Below are positions 1-6,864 of a stretch of DNA of 19,886 nt, one piece after another. The position numbers and the translations under genes were made by a program. Each line of letters opens with the position of its first letter. Positions within the stretch are counted from its first letter, which is position 1. Origin of the DNA: CAYSCW01 sp964449165 (GTDB lineage: Bacteria; Acidobacteriota; Aminicenantia; Aminicenantales; Aminicenantaceae); contig CAYVAT010000050.1 of the NCBI GenBank assembly GCA_964449165.1, forward strand, positions 1 to 19,886. Reading direction: 5' to 3'. The notes under the pieces are model-generated. The model was not told the origin of the DNA, did not search any database, and saw nothing but the letters and a program-made list of their open reading frames with translations.

Positions 1-30
1 GTTGCGACCAGTTATATTCCCCTAAGGCGG

Positions 31-97
31 CGGTTGTTCTCCATCCGAAGCCCATGGTGGCGGGTGGGAGGGTCTTGGCAAGGATGGAGAGCAACCG
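31..97 (+). repeat. Structured palindromic element, copy 1
   Basis: A 16-bp stem (31-46 with 82-97, one G-U pair at 37/91, no mismatches) encloses a 35-nt apex (47-81). A near copy lies at 13640-13717: its apex matches at 31 of 36 aligned positions, and its stem has different bases outside the shared CCATCC/GGATGG core but still pairs fully. Inside the apex, CCCAT (51-55) can pair with GTGGG (64-68) through one G-U pair, giving a smaller inner hairpin. The element sits about 140 nt upstream of the plus-strand peptidase C26 gene. I do not recognise the family; it could be a REP/MITE-like dispersed repeat or a structured RNA motif. The orientation of the RNA, if any, is unknown. Confidence 0.75.
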
Positions 98-161
98 ATG
101 CTATCATTATCTAAGCGGAAATAAAAGTCCCTTGAATCATGCGAAGAACAGGCAAATTTCT

Positions 162-170
162 TGCTAAAAT
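162..170 (+). promoter_or_regulatory. Possible extended -10 promoter element
   Basis: TGCTAAAAT fits the TGn-TAnnnT extended -10 pattern, about 66 nt upstream of the ATG at 236. No good -35 hexamer lies at the usual distance. It is the best promoter candidate I see for the peptidase C26 gene, but the match is short and could be chance. Confidence 0.25.
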
Positions 171-235
171 GGCAGATGGAAATTATAATCTCTCTTGGAT
201 TTTAAGATGCTTTGTTTGCCAACGGAAAGCAAAAA

Positions 236-1387
236 ATGAAAACTGCATTCAAGAAATCATCGATTATCATTATCTTCATCTGTCTTTTACCTTTCATCCT
301 CTTTTCTCAGTACTCGGAAAGATATTTTGACACAGCTCCCTCTTCCTCAGAAGAGGTAAGACTCACCGTGCTTTATCCTACGCCAGATATGATCCGATGT
401 CTTATGGAGCTCAGAAATCAGGGTTTTATCGATGTAAAAAATTTGATAGTGGTCGGAGTCTATCACCAAAAAGAATTGACCGATTATGAGAAATCCTTCG
501 AATTTGTTAAAGACAAAAAGCTGGGATGGTTCAAATTCCATAAGATCTCAGCGGAAATGAGCAGAGATGTTCTCTTTCAGAAAAACTCCTTGACTTCTGA
601 GTTCGAGGAAATCTTTAATAAATCCGACGGAATCATCTTCTTCGGTGGGGCAGACATCCCTCCAGGGCTCTATCACCAGAAGACAAATCTTCTGACTTAT
701 ATCCAAACTCCTTACCGTCACTTTCTGGAGCTGTCTCTGGCTTTTCATCTTCTGGGGGGCTTCCAGGACCAAGGCTTCAAGGGTTTCCTTGATTCCAGGC
801 CAGAGTTTCCAGTACTGGGACTCTGTCTAGGCTGCCAGAACCTAAATGTGGGGGCAGGAGGCACTCTCATCCAAGATATCCCCTCTGATATCTACAACAT
901 AAAATTTGTGGAAGATTGGATTGCCCTTCCCCAGGAGAGTTGGCATACAAACCCCTTCGCCCGCCTCTATCCAGAAAAAGTTATCCGTCAAAATCTTTCC
1001 TCCATCAATGTGCATCCTATCAAGCTGGATGAGAATTCAAAGTTTGTTAAGGAGTTCGGTTTTAAAGCGGAAGATTTACCATACGTGTTGAGTGCCCACC
1101 ACCAGATGGCCGATAAATTGGGAAAGGGCATGAAAATCGCAGCCACCTCACTGGACGGAAAAGTGGTGGAGGCGCTTGAGCATCAAAAATACCCCAACGT
1201 TCTGGGAGTACAATTTCATCCAGAATCTTACAGGCTCTGGGACAAAACACTGAAACTAAAGATGAAACCGGATGATGAAGAAGTAAGCCTGTTTTCCATC
1301 TTGAAGACGAATCCACCCAGCTATGACTTCCATCAGAAGATTTGGAGATGGTTTTCCGAAAAGTTAGAAGCCTCCCACAAAAGATAA
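236..1387 (+). CDS. Exported class I amidotransferase-like / peptidase C26 family protein
   Basis: This 383-aa protein has the peptidase C26 (gamma-glutamyl hydrolase / PuuD-like) fold signature. The nucleophile-elbow motif GLCLGCQNLN places the likely catalytic Cys at residue 197, followed by GGTLIQD. A paired His lies in SAHHQ (288-289), and the GVQFHPES motif supplies the catalytic His328 and Glu330. Family members hydrolyse gamma-glutamyl bonds; the exact substrate cannot be read from the sequence. The N-terminus (KK-rich, then a hydrophobic run from about residue 10 to 23 ending near LFSQ) looks like a signal peptide or membrane anchor, which is unusual for bacterial C26 enzymes, since those of the PuuD type are cytoplasmic. 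I chose the ATG at 236 because GGAAAG (224-229) precedes it at good spacing; an upstream in-frame TTG at 212 has no ribosome-binding site. It stands alone, with no operon partner in the window. Confidence 0.8.
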   Translation: MKTAFKKSSIIIIFICLLPFILFSQYSERYFDTAPSSSEEVRLTVLYPTPDMIRCLMELRNQGFIDVKNLIVVGVYHQKELTDYEKSFEFVKDKKLGWFKFHKISAEMSRDVLFQKNSLTSEFEEIFNKSDGIIFFGGADIPPGLYHQKTNLLTYIQTPYRHFLELSLAFHLLGGFQDQGFKGFLDSRPEFPVLGLCLGCQNLNVGAGGTLIQDIPSDIYNIKFVEDWIALPQESWHTNPFARLYPEKVIRQNLSSINVHPIKLDENSKFVKEFGFKAEDLPYVLSAHHQMADKLGKGMKIAATSLDGKVVEALEHQKYPNVLGVQFHPESYRLWDKTLKLKMKPDDEEVSLFSILKTNPPSYDFHQKIWRWFSEKLEASHKR

Positions 1388-1429
1388 TCGCTCACGGGGA
1401 AGGAAATGCTCCCAGGCTGCATAAAAAGC

Positions 1430-1458
1430 TTGACTAATTACTATAATTTCTATATAAT
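1430..1458 (+). promoter_or_regulatory. Near-consensus sigma70-type promoter of orphan small unit
   Basis: TTGACT (1430-1435) and a perfect TATAAT (1453-1458) are separated by exactly 17 nt. A second TATAAT lies at 1442-1447, and the surrounding sequence is strongly AT-rich. The predicted start of transcription is near 1465. No long gene lies downstream on this strand; the unit is closed by the terminator at 1589-1624. Confidence 0.65.
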
Positions 1459-1491
1459 TAATATTGTATATAAATTTTAGGGAGAAAATAG

Positions 1492-1542
1492 ATGAAGAAA
1501 TTTATGGTACCTAGAATCGCCCATTGTGCCGAAGGATGTTAG
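1492..1542 (+). CDS. 16-aa small ORF with strong ribosome-binding site
   Basis: The ORF encodes MKKFMVPRIAHCAEGC and stops at TAG. AGGGAG at 1479-1484 lies 7 nt before the ATG, one of the better Shine-Dalgarno matches in the window, and a near-consensus promoter lies just upstream. The peptide is basic at its start and has two Cys, the second at the C-terminus, spaced C-x3-C. It has no membrane segment. The TAG falls in the loop of a hairpin at 1533-1552. It might be a bioactive or modified peptide, a translated leader, or a chance ORF inside an sRNA. It does not read as the start of a broken longer gene: the in-frame continuation meets TGA three codons after the TAG. No function can be assigned. 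Confidence 0.4.
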   Translation: MKKFMVPRIAHCAEGC

Positions 1543-1552
1543 CCGACATCCT
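1533..1552 (+). other. Hairpin spanning the stop codon of the 16-aa ORF
   Basis: AGGATGT (1533-1539) and ACATCCT (1546-1552) are perfect complements around the 6-nt loop TAGCCG, which contains the ORF's stop codon. It is not followed by a T-run, so it is not an intrinsic terminator. It may stabilise the transcript or be the functional part of an sRNA. Confidence 0.5.
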
Positions 1553-1588
1553 GAGTACGATGTGAAACTGCTCTTTTATCTTAGCAAA

Positions 1589-1624
1589 AAAACTCGCTGT
1601 TCAAAATCCTGATCAGCGAGTTTT
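1589..1624. terminator. Bidirectional intrinsic terminator
   Basis: AAAACTCGCTG (1589-1599) pairs perfectly over 11 bp with CAGCGAGTTTT (1614-1624) around a 14-nt loop. On the minus strand the stem runs into seven Ts (complement of the A-run 1586-1592), which ends the hldE-type gene whose stop codon (1613-1615) lies at the stem. On the plus strand it is followed by TTTTCATTTT and closes the small unit beginning at 1430. Confidence 0.85.
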
Positions 1625-2095
1625 CATTTTAAGAATTCTTTCTATAATTTTAGTACTCGAATGTCCCTTAAAATAAGGGATGATCACCACCTTGCCTCCT
1701 TCCGCTTCCACTTCTTTCCTGCCCATTACTTCCTCTCTTCTCCAATCTCCTCCTTTTACCAGCACATCAGGAAGAAGCGAATTGATAACCTTCTGGGGAG
1801 TCTCTTCTGGAAAAGAAACGAGATAATCTACCTCTCCCAAAGCTTCCAAAATCTCCAGCCTTTCTTCCAAAGGGAATATGGGACGGGAAGGGCCTTTGAT
1901 TTTCCTGATGGAGGAATCATCGTTTACAGCCACAACCAAAACATCTCCTAGCTTCTTGGCCTCCCTGAAAAGATGTATGTGTCCGTTGTGCAGAAGGTCG
2001 AAGCAGCCATTGGTGAGGACAACCTTCCTGCGCTCTTTTCGGAGTCTTCTGCGGATTTTAACCAAGTCATTTAAACTTCGAATCTTTCTTTTCAT
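1613..2095 (-). CDS. HldE/RfaE domain II-type ADP-heptose adenylyltransferase (stand-alone)
   Basis: This 160-aa cytidylyltransferase-fold protein matches the C-terminal half of HldE (RfaE domain II). That domain transfers AMP to D-glycero-D-manno-heptose 1-phosphate in making ADP-heptose for the lipopolysaccharide core. Visible motifs are TNGCFDLLHNGH (28-39, with the nucleotide-binding HNGH at 36-39), VNDD (57-60), LVKGGDW (112-118) and GHSSTKII (144-151), close to the GxSTTKII seen in the family. The kinase domain (domain I) is absent, so the protein is stand-alone and would need a separate kinase elsewhere. It lies 82 bp downstream of the Wzt-like gene on the same strand and reads into the two-way terminator, so it is probably the last gene of the envelope operon. 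Related glycerol-3-phosphate cytidylyltransferases share the fold, so substrate choice is inferred. Confidence 0.82.
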   Translation of the reverse strand: MKRKIRSLNDLVKIRRRLRKERRKVVLTNGCFDLLHNGHIHLFREAKKLGDVLVVAVNDDSSIRKIKGPSRPIFPLEERLEILEALGEVDYLVSFPEETPQKVINSLLPDVLVKGGDWRREEVMGRKEVEAEGGKVVIIPYFKGHSSTKIIERILKMKTR

Positions 2096-2177
2096 AGAAA
2101 CAACTCAGGTCGCCGGCTCAGGTTGATAATTTAAACTGCTCAAGAACTTTCCAGAATGTTAATTCCTCAAAGTCCAA

Positions 2178-3470
2178 TCAGGGATCGCTCATGCGCTTCT
2201 TTGATGTCTTCATCTTGATTTGAGGAGAAAAATCCCAGGAGTGCTTGGGGCGTACTATCCCTTCATCTTGATGCAAAGAGGATACGAGAAAGGAATAGAG
2301 ATTGCGATGATAATCATAAGGATAACCATCCCTCTTGTGGCAAGCCACATCCAGGTAATAGGTGCCGTTGATGAGGTTAAGTGCTTCTATCCGGCAGACC
2401 GCCTTCCCTTCCCCTTCTATGGAAATAGGTTCAAAATCTTCCAGCTGAGTGTTGGTTCCATAGCAGCAGATACCTTGAGAATTGAAAATGCCGATGCCAA
2501 AAACAAAATCTTGGACTCTACTGGAAGACTTGACATCCATCTCGATTGTCATCTCTTCATCGGGAGAAAACACATGTTTTTCTTTGCCATCGAGTCCTTT
2601 TAGACGCACTTTGGTGATTTCAACCTCTCTCTTCCCCCACCTGTTTTCCCTCCTTTCATCTTGCCATTCCTGTTCTTTTTCTCTATCTATAGTCCGCTGT
2701 CTCTCCTCGAAATCTTCCTCTTGCTTCTCGACGATATCCTGGAGGTAGGCATCGATCACTCTCTTGGGTTCTCCGACAGCCTGAATTTTCCCCTCCTTAA
2801 GCCAGATGACCCGATCACATATCTTCTCTACTGTGGAAAGGTCGTGACTGACAAAGAGGATGGTCTTCTTTCTCCGCCGGAAATCATCTATCCTGTCCAG
2901 ACATTTGGGGACAAAGGAGGCATCACCCACAGCTAAAACCTCATCGATGAGGAGGATATCAGGATTGACATTGATGGCGATGGAAAATCCAAGCCGCATG
3001 TACATCCCCGATGAATAGGTTTTGACCGGAGCATCTATGAATCTCTCCAGTTCAGCGAATTTGACGATTTCATCAAACTTCCTGTGGATTTCTTTCTTGG
3101 AAAGCCCCAGCATAATCCCGTTGATGTAGACGTTCTCCCTTCCAGTGATTTCAGGATGGAATCCTGCCCCAAGCTCGATCAGAGCTGAGACTTTCCCTTT
3201 AACCGTGATTCGGCCTGATGTCGGCTTGGCAATACCCGCCACGATCTTGAGCAAGGTGCTCTTTCCAGAACCGTTCTCTCCGATGATCCCGAAAGTAGTT
3301 CCCTCTTTGACCTTAAAACTCACCTTATCCAGGGCAGTTACCAGCTCATCTGGTTTCAACGCCTTGAAAATATCTCCTTTAACGATAGAACTCTTGAAGG
3401 TCTGAAAACGATGACGAGCAGAGTATTTCTGGTAGATGCGGGAGACATCATCAACATCGATGGCGATCAC
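2178..3470 (-). CDS. wzt: Wzt-like ABC transporter ATPase for polysaccharide export
   Basis: This 430-aa protein is an ABC ATPase with a C-terminal extension. The ATPase half shows Walker A GENGSGKST (64-72), signature YSSGM (152-156), Walker B DILLIDE (171-177) and the H-loop SHD (208-210), with the GAGFHPEITGRENVY segment typical of O-antigen/teichoic acid exporters. A very charged linker (about 247-285) leads to a beta-rich Wzt-type C-terminal domain (about 285-420). In such systems that domain binds the modified end of the glycan. It would energise export of an undecaprenyl-linked polysaccharide with the neighbouring permease. The start is GTG, directly abutting the permease stop codon (TAA then GTG), with GGAGG 5 nt upstream. 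The carbohydrate is unknown. Confidence 0.88.
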   Translation of the reverse strand: MIAIDVDDVSRIYQKYSARHRFQTFKSSIVKGDIFKALKPDELVTALDKVSFKVKEGTTFGIIGENGSGKSTLLKIVAGIAKPTSGRITVKGKVSALIELGAGFHPEITGRENVYINGIMLGLSKKEIHRKFDEIVKFAELERFIDAPVKTYSSGMYMRLGFSIAINVNPDILLIDEVLAVGDASFVPKCLDRIDDFRRRKKTILFVSHDLSTVEKICDRVIWLKEGKIQAVGEPKRVIDAYLQDIVEKQEEDFEERQRTIDREKEQEWQDERRENRWGKREVEITKVRLKGLDGKEKHVFSPDEEMTIEMDVKSSSRVQDFVFGIGIFNSQGICCYGTNTQLEDFEPISIEGEGKAVCRIEALNLINGTYYLDVACHKRDGYPYDYHRNLYSFLVSSLHQDEGIVRPKHSWDFSPQIKMKTSKKRMSDP

Positions 3471-4289
3471 TTATACCTCCTCAGGAAAAGAGTCCCGAAG
3501 CCTGTCGAAAATAGAATATCCGATGAAAAACAGAACCAGAGCTAAAATAAAGGTGACCCCCAGCTTTTTCCAGTGGAGAGCTCTTCCAAAAAAGACACAG
3601 TTCTGGTAGCCCTGCATGATGTGAGTCATGGGATTGAGGTTGAGGAAAATCCTGAGAAACTTTGACTGTTGAATGGTGGAGAAAGTTATGGGATAAACGA
3701 TGGGGGAGGCAAAAAACCAGAAGGTCAAGAAATTGGCCAGGATATCCTTAATATCCCTGAAATGGACTGTCAGCGAAGAGATAAGAAAAGTGAATCCCAA
3801 GGAAAAGACAAACTGCACAACAATGACCAAAGGGAGATAGAGCAGGTAGGGAGTAAAAGATTTGCCAAAAATGGGCACGAAGAGGAAAAGGATGGGCAAT
3901 CCGAACATAAAATGAATCAGATTCGAGCAGACCGAGACGATAGGAAGAATCTCAGCCGGAAACAGGATTTTCTTTATCAAATTCCCATGAATCATCAACA
4001 CGTTGGCCGACTCAAGCGATGAGGAAGAAAACCAAACCCAGGGTAAAACTCCGCAGAAAAGAAAAAGAGCATACAGCCAGGGAGACCCTTCAAAGGCAGG
4101 ATCTCGGGGACGGATGATGAAGCCAAACACTATTGTATAGACAATCATCAGGAGAAGCGGGTTGAAAAAAGACCACATAAAACCCAGGACTGTTCCTCTG
4201 TACCGGGCCTTGAGCTCGCGGCTAACCAAGCTCTGAATGAGGACGCGATATTTGTAGATCTGCTTAAGGTTTTTGAACATCTGCAACAT
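3471..4289 (-). CDS. wzm: Wzm-like ABC-2 permease for polysaccharide export
   Basis: This 272-aa inner-membrane protein of the ABC-2 permease family begins with the typical cytoplasmic KYRVLIQSLVSRELKARYRG segment, followed by about six membrane segments (for example WSFFNPLLLMIVYTIVFGF, LPLVIVVQFVFSLGF and a C-terminal VTFILALVLFFIGYSIF). It would form the membrane channel partner of the Wzt-like ATPase encoded immediately downstream. I chose the ATG at 4289 because AGGGAG lies 5 nt upstream and the protein then starts where family members start. The frame stays open back to 4442, but that stretch only overlaps the methyltransferase gene. With this start it overlaps the trmN6-like gene by 26 bp, suggesting coupled translation. 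Confidence 0.88.
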   Translation of the reverse strand: MLQMFKNLKQIYKYRVLIQSLVSRELKARYRGTVLGFMWSFFNPLLLMIVYTIVFGFIIRPRDPAFEGSPWLYALFLFCGVLPWVWFSSSSLESANVLMIHGNLIKKILFPAEILPIVSVCSNLIHFMFGLPILFLFVPIFGKSFTPYLLYLPLVIVVQFVFSLGFTFLISSLTVHFRDIKDILANFLTFWFFASPIVYPITFSTIQQSKFLRIFLNLNPMTHIMQGYQNCVFFGRALHWKKLGVTFILALVLFFIGYSIFDRLRDSFPEEV

Positions 4290-5025
4290 CTCTTCTCCCT
4301 GCAAATATGTCTTTTGCCTCCAAAGTGTATTCCCCTTGCTCATCAAAAAGAATAAGCGACGGAAGGAGCCGTTCTCTGTGAGATCCGAACCCGCATTCAT
4401 ACAGGATAAAATGAGGAGCGCTCCTTCGACGCGGCAACACAAAGCGCGCTGTCTTCATTCCTAAATCATTCCTCTCCGCTGCTTGTCTGAGATCCTGTTC
4501 TCTTCTTGCGGGAAAAATGAAATAAGCTCTCCCTTCTTTTTTCAGAAGCTCTGCTGTTTTGGCCATTATACCAAAAATATCACATTTTAATTCATGTTTG
4601 GCAATCGATTTTTCCTCACGAGAGCTTAAGTGTCCCTGTCTTGCCTTGATATAAGGGGGGTTGGAAAAAATAACATCAAATCTTCTCTCCGGACGAAATA
4701 CCCGGAGATCCTGGTGAACGATGGTGATTCTCTCCTCGAGCTTGTTGAGCCTGACATTCCTTCGAGCCAAATCAACCAGCGGTTCCTGAATCTCCACGGC
4801 TGTGATGTGCTTGAAAGGCTTGATGCTCAGAAGGAGGGAAATAATCCCGCTTCCTGTACCCAGCTCAAGGAGCTCATCATGAGCTTCAGTCTGAATAAAA
4901 TCAGCCAGAAGAGGCGAATCCACAGAGAATCGGTATCCTTTTCCCTTCTGGAGGATGAGGATTCGCCCGTGATAAAAAGTATCCTGAGTCTCCTCATCAT
5001 TCTTCATTCGATCTTTCATCCTCAT
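4264..5025 (-). CDS. TrmN6/YfiC-like N6-adenine methyltransferase
   Basis: This 253-aa class I SAM-dependent methyltransferase has motif I LLELGTGSG (52-60), an acidic motif II in ITAVEIQ (74-80) and the NPPY catalytic motif (122-125) typical of N6-adenine and glutamine methyltransferases. The N-terminal GRILILQKGKGYRFSVDSPLLADF is characteristic of the YfiC/TrmN6 family, which methylates A37 of tRNA1(Val) in enterobacteria. The actual target here is unproven. It overlaps atpC by 29 bp and wzm by 26 bp and therefore bridges the ATP synthase genes and the polysaccharide exporter. The first ATG is at 5025; an ATG at 5019 (residue 3) has better ribosome-binding-site spacing (AAGG 6 nt upstream), so the protein may be two residues shorter. 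Confidence 0.8.
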   Translation of the reverse strand: MRMKDRMKNDEETQDTFYHGRILILQKGKGYRFSVDSPLLADFIQTEAHDELLELGTGSGIISLLLSIKPFKHITAVEIQEPLVDLARRNVRLNKLEERITIVHQDLRVFRPERRFDVIFSNPPYIKARQGHLSSREEKSIAKHELKCDIFGIMAKTAELLKKEGRAYFIFPARREQDLRQAAERNDLGMKTARFVLPRRRSAPHFILYECGFGSHRERLLPSLILFDEQGEYTLEAKDIFAGRRDVADVQKP

Positions 5026-5290
5026 CCTTGCTTAAGCTTGTAAAAACAAGAACTCTATCTGGAAAAATCTCGGCAAATCCTCCTTGCACGGAGAACTTTT
5101 CTTCCTTCTGGCCTCCATGGTAGGTGATCGATCCTTTACTCAGAGCTGTGAGAAGATGGCGGTGGCCTGGAAATATGCCGATGTATCCCTCAAGAGTGGG
5201 AAGGAAAACAGCTTTAACTTCCTTATCCACCAGCAATTTTTGGTGGGTGACAACCTTGAGATGTACAGAATCAGGCAATTCCTTGTTCAT
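4997..5290 (-). CDS. atpC: ATP synthase epsilon subunit, short form without C-terminal helices
   Basis: This 97-aa F1 epsilon subunit has the whole N-terminal beta-sandwich domain: LKVVTHQKLL, the LPTLEGYIGIFPGHRHLLTALSKG region matching the family LPGxEGxxGIxPGHxPLLTxL core, and the VQGGFAEIFPDRVLVF strand pair. It ends about nine residues after that domain in a charged tail. The C-terminal helical hairpin of ~45 residues, which in many bacteria inhibits ATP hydrolysis, is absent. The start overlaps the beta-subunit stop in ATGA (5287-5290), the usual coupling. Because the following gene begins inside the 3' end of this one with its own start, a recent frameshift is not needed to explain the short length. 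Confidence 0.92.
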   Translation of the reverse strand: MNKELPDSVHLKVVTHQKLLVDKEVKAVFLPTLEGYIGIFPGHRHLLTALSKGSITYHGGQKEEKFSVQGGFAEIFPDRVLVFTSLSKDEDERSNEE

Positions 5291-6846
5291 TCTGATTTCA
5301 ATGCTTCAGCCCTTTCCACCACCTCCTCGATCCCCCCGACCATGTAAAAAGCTTGTTCTGGTTTATCATCGTGCTTGCCGTCGACGACCTCCCTGAATCC
5401 TCTTATCGTATCTTCGATTTTGACGTATTTTCCTGACCTTCCCGTAAACTCTTCAGCTACATGGAAGGGTTGGGAAAGGAAACGCTGAATCTTTCGTGCA
5501 CGAGCTACGACCAACTTATCATCCTCGGAAAGTTCTTCAATCCCGAGGATTGTGATGATATCTTGAAGGTCTTTATACCTTTGAAGAATTTCCTTAACTT
5601 CTCTGGCCACTTGATAATGTTCCTCGCCAATCACTCTAGGATCCAAGATCCGCGAATATGAAGAGAGCGGATCCACAGCAGGATAGATCCCTATCTCTGT
5701 CAGAGCCCGGGAGAGATTTGTGGTGGCGTCCAGATGAGAGAAGGTTGTGGCTGGAGCAGGATCGGTAAAATCGTCGGCTGGGACATAGATGGCTTGTACC
5801 GAAGTGATGGAGCCCTTTTTGGTGGAAGTGATTCTTTCCTCCAGCTCTCCCAGCTCTGTCGCCAAGTTGGGCTGGTATCCCACAGCCGAAGGCATCCTTC
5901 CCAGGAGAGCGGACACTTCTGACCCAGCTTGAACAAATCGAAAGATATTATCGATAAAAAGGAGGATGTCCTGACCCATCTCGTCGCGAAAATATTCCGC
6001 CACCGAAAGGGCTGCGAGTCCGACCCTAAGCCGAGCGCCGGGAGGTTCGGTCATCTGACCATAGATGAGAGCCGTCTTATCGATGACACCCGACTCTTTC
6101 ATCTCCAACCAGAGATCATTCCCTTCTCTTGTCCTTTCTCCCACTCCGGCAAAAACAGAGTATCCGCCATGTTCAAGAGCAACATTGTGTATCATCTCCA
6201 TTATGATCACTGTTTTGCCGACTCCTGCCCCTCCGAAGAGACCTATCTTTCCCCCTTTTAAAAAAGGCTGGATGAGATCGATTACCTTTATTCCTGTCTC
6301 AAACATCTCCAGCTTGGTGCTCTGTTGCTCCAATGAAGGAGGAGGACGATGGATGGGATACCTCTCCTTGGCCTTGATAGGGCCCAAATAATCCACAGGC
6401 TCCCCGATGACATTTATCACCCGCCCTAGAGTACACTCTCCCACTGGAACACGGATAGGTCCTCCGGTGTCGATTGCTTTCATTCCCCGCGCTAATCCAT
6501 CCGTACGATGCATGGAAACACATCTGACTCTGTCTTCGCCTATGTGCTGCTCAGCCTCGACCACAATGTCCACGTGAACATGATCATCCGAGTCTTTCTC
6601 TTTATGCATATCGCTCTTTTTCTTTTTCCTCTCCTTTTCTTTAACAGGACGAGAAGAGTGGACCTTAAATCCATCACTTGTGATACGAATAGCATTATAG
6701 ATTTCAGGCAGTTCCATACCTCTGAATTCCACATCCACAACAGGTCCTATCACCTGGACCACTCGGCCGATTCTTTCCTGAGTCTTTGCCTTCTTCTTGA
6801 CCTCTGGTTTTGGTCTTTCCTCTTTCTTCTTCTTTTTACCTGCCAT
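5287..6846 (-). CDS. atpD: ATP synthase beta subunit with basic N-terminal extension and insert
   Basis: This is the 519-aa catalytic beta subunit of F1; E. coli AtpD is about 460 aa. Walker A is GGAGVGKT (205-212), followed by the family hallmarks GERTREGND, LLFIDNIFRF, ALLGRMPSAVGYQP and a DELSEED-equivalent ELSEDD region. Two additions explain the length. One is a lysine-rich N-terminal extension (residues 1 to about 23, including a run of five Lys). The other is an insert of about 30 highly charged residues (about 60-92, including KERKKKK and a His/Asp-rich stretch) in the N-terminal barrel domain. The core looks fully functional. GGAG lies 7 nt upstream of the ATG. It follows atpG by 18 nt and overlaps atpC by 4 bp. 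Confidence 0.97.
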   Translation of the reverse strand: MAGKKKKKEERPKPEVKKKAKTQERIGRVVQVIGPVVDVEFRGMELPEIYNAIRITSDGFKVHSSRPVKEKERKKKKSDMHKEKDSDDHVHVDIVVEAEQHIGEDRVRCVSMHRTDGLARGMKAIDTGGPIRVPVGECTLGRVINVIGEPVDYLGPIKAKERYPIHRPPPSLEQQSTKLEMFETGIKVIDLIQPFLKGGKIGLFGGAGVGKTVIIMEMIHNVALEHGGYSVFAGVGERTREGNDLWLEMKESGVIDKTALIYGQMTEPPGARLRVGLAALSVAEYFRDEMGQDILLFIDNIFRFVQAGSEVSALLGRMPSAVGYQPNLATELGELEERITSTKKGSITSVQAIYVPADDFTDPAPATTFSHLDATTNLSRALTEIGIYPAVDPLSSYSRILDPRVIGEEHYQVAREVKEILQRYKDLQDIITILGIEELSEDDKLVVARARKIQRFLSQPFHVAEEFTGRSGKYVKIEDTIRGFREVVDGKHDDKPEQAFYMVGGIEEVVERAEALKSE

Positions 6847-6864
6847 ATTCTTTCTCCAAGGCTT

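Larger units (their letters stand above)
1465..1630 (+). ncRNA. Candidate ~160-nt small transcript (sRNA or mini-mRNA)
   Basis: The stretch from the predicted transcription start to the end of the two-way terminator forms a self-contained unit: AT-rich leader, AGGGAG ribosome-binding site (1479-1484), 16-codon ORF (1492-1542), a 7-bp hairpin (1533-1539 with 1546-1552, loop of 6) overlapping the end of that ORF, and an 11-bp terminator stem. It could act through the peptide, as an RNA, or both. Its last ~15 nt are antisense to the 3' end of the hldE-type gene. Boundaries are inferred from the promoter and terminator, not observed. The family is not recognised. Confidence 0.45.

Noticed and set aside
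47..81. Resemblance of the element apex (GAAGCC, TGGGAGGG) to parts of the cobalamin riboswitch
   Set aside because: Only short stretches are similar; the B12-box and the multi-helix core are missing, and the genes nearby have no cobalamin link.
1400..1417. Possible terminator after the peptidase C26 gene (GGGA...TCCC)
   Set aside because: The stem is only about 4 bp with no T-run; it is too weak to call.
2104..2123. Direct repeat CTCAGGT-CGCCGG-CTCAGGT upstream of the hldE-type gene
   Set aside because: It is only 7 bp twice, with no promoter context or further copies, and could easily be chance.
4290..4442. N-terminal extension of the Wzm-like permease to 4442
   Set aside because: It overlaps the methyltransferase coding region deeply, lacks a ribosome-binding site and has no permease features; the ATG at 4289 has both.
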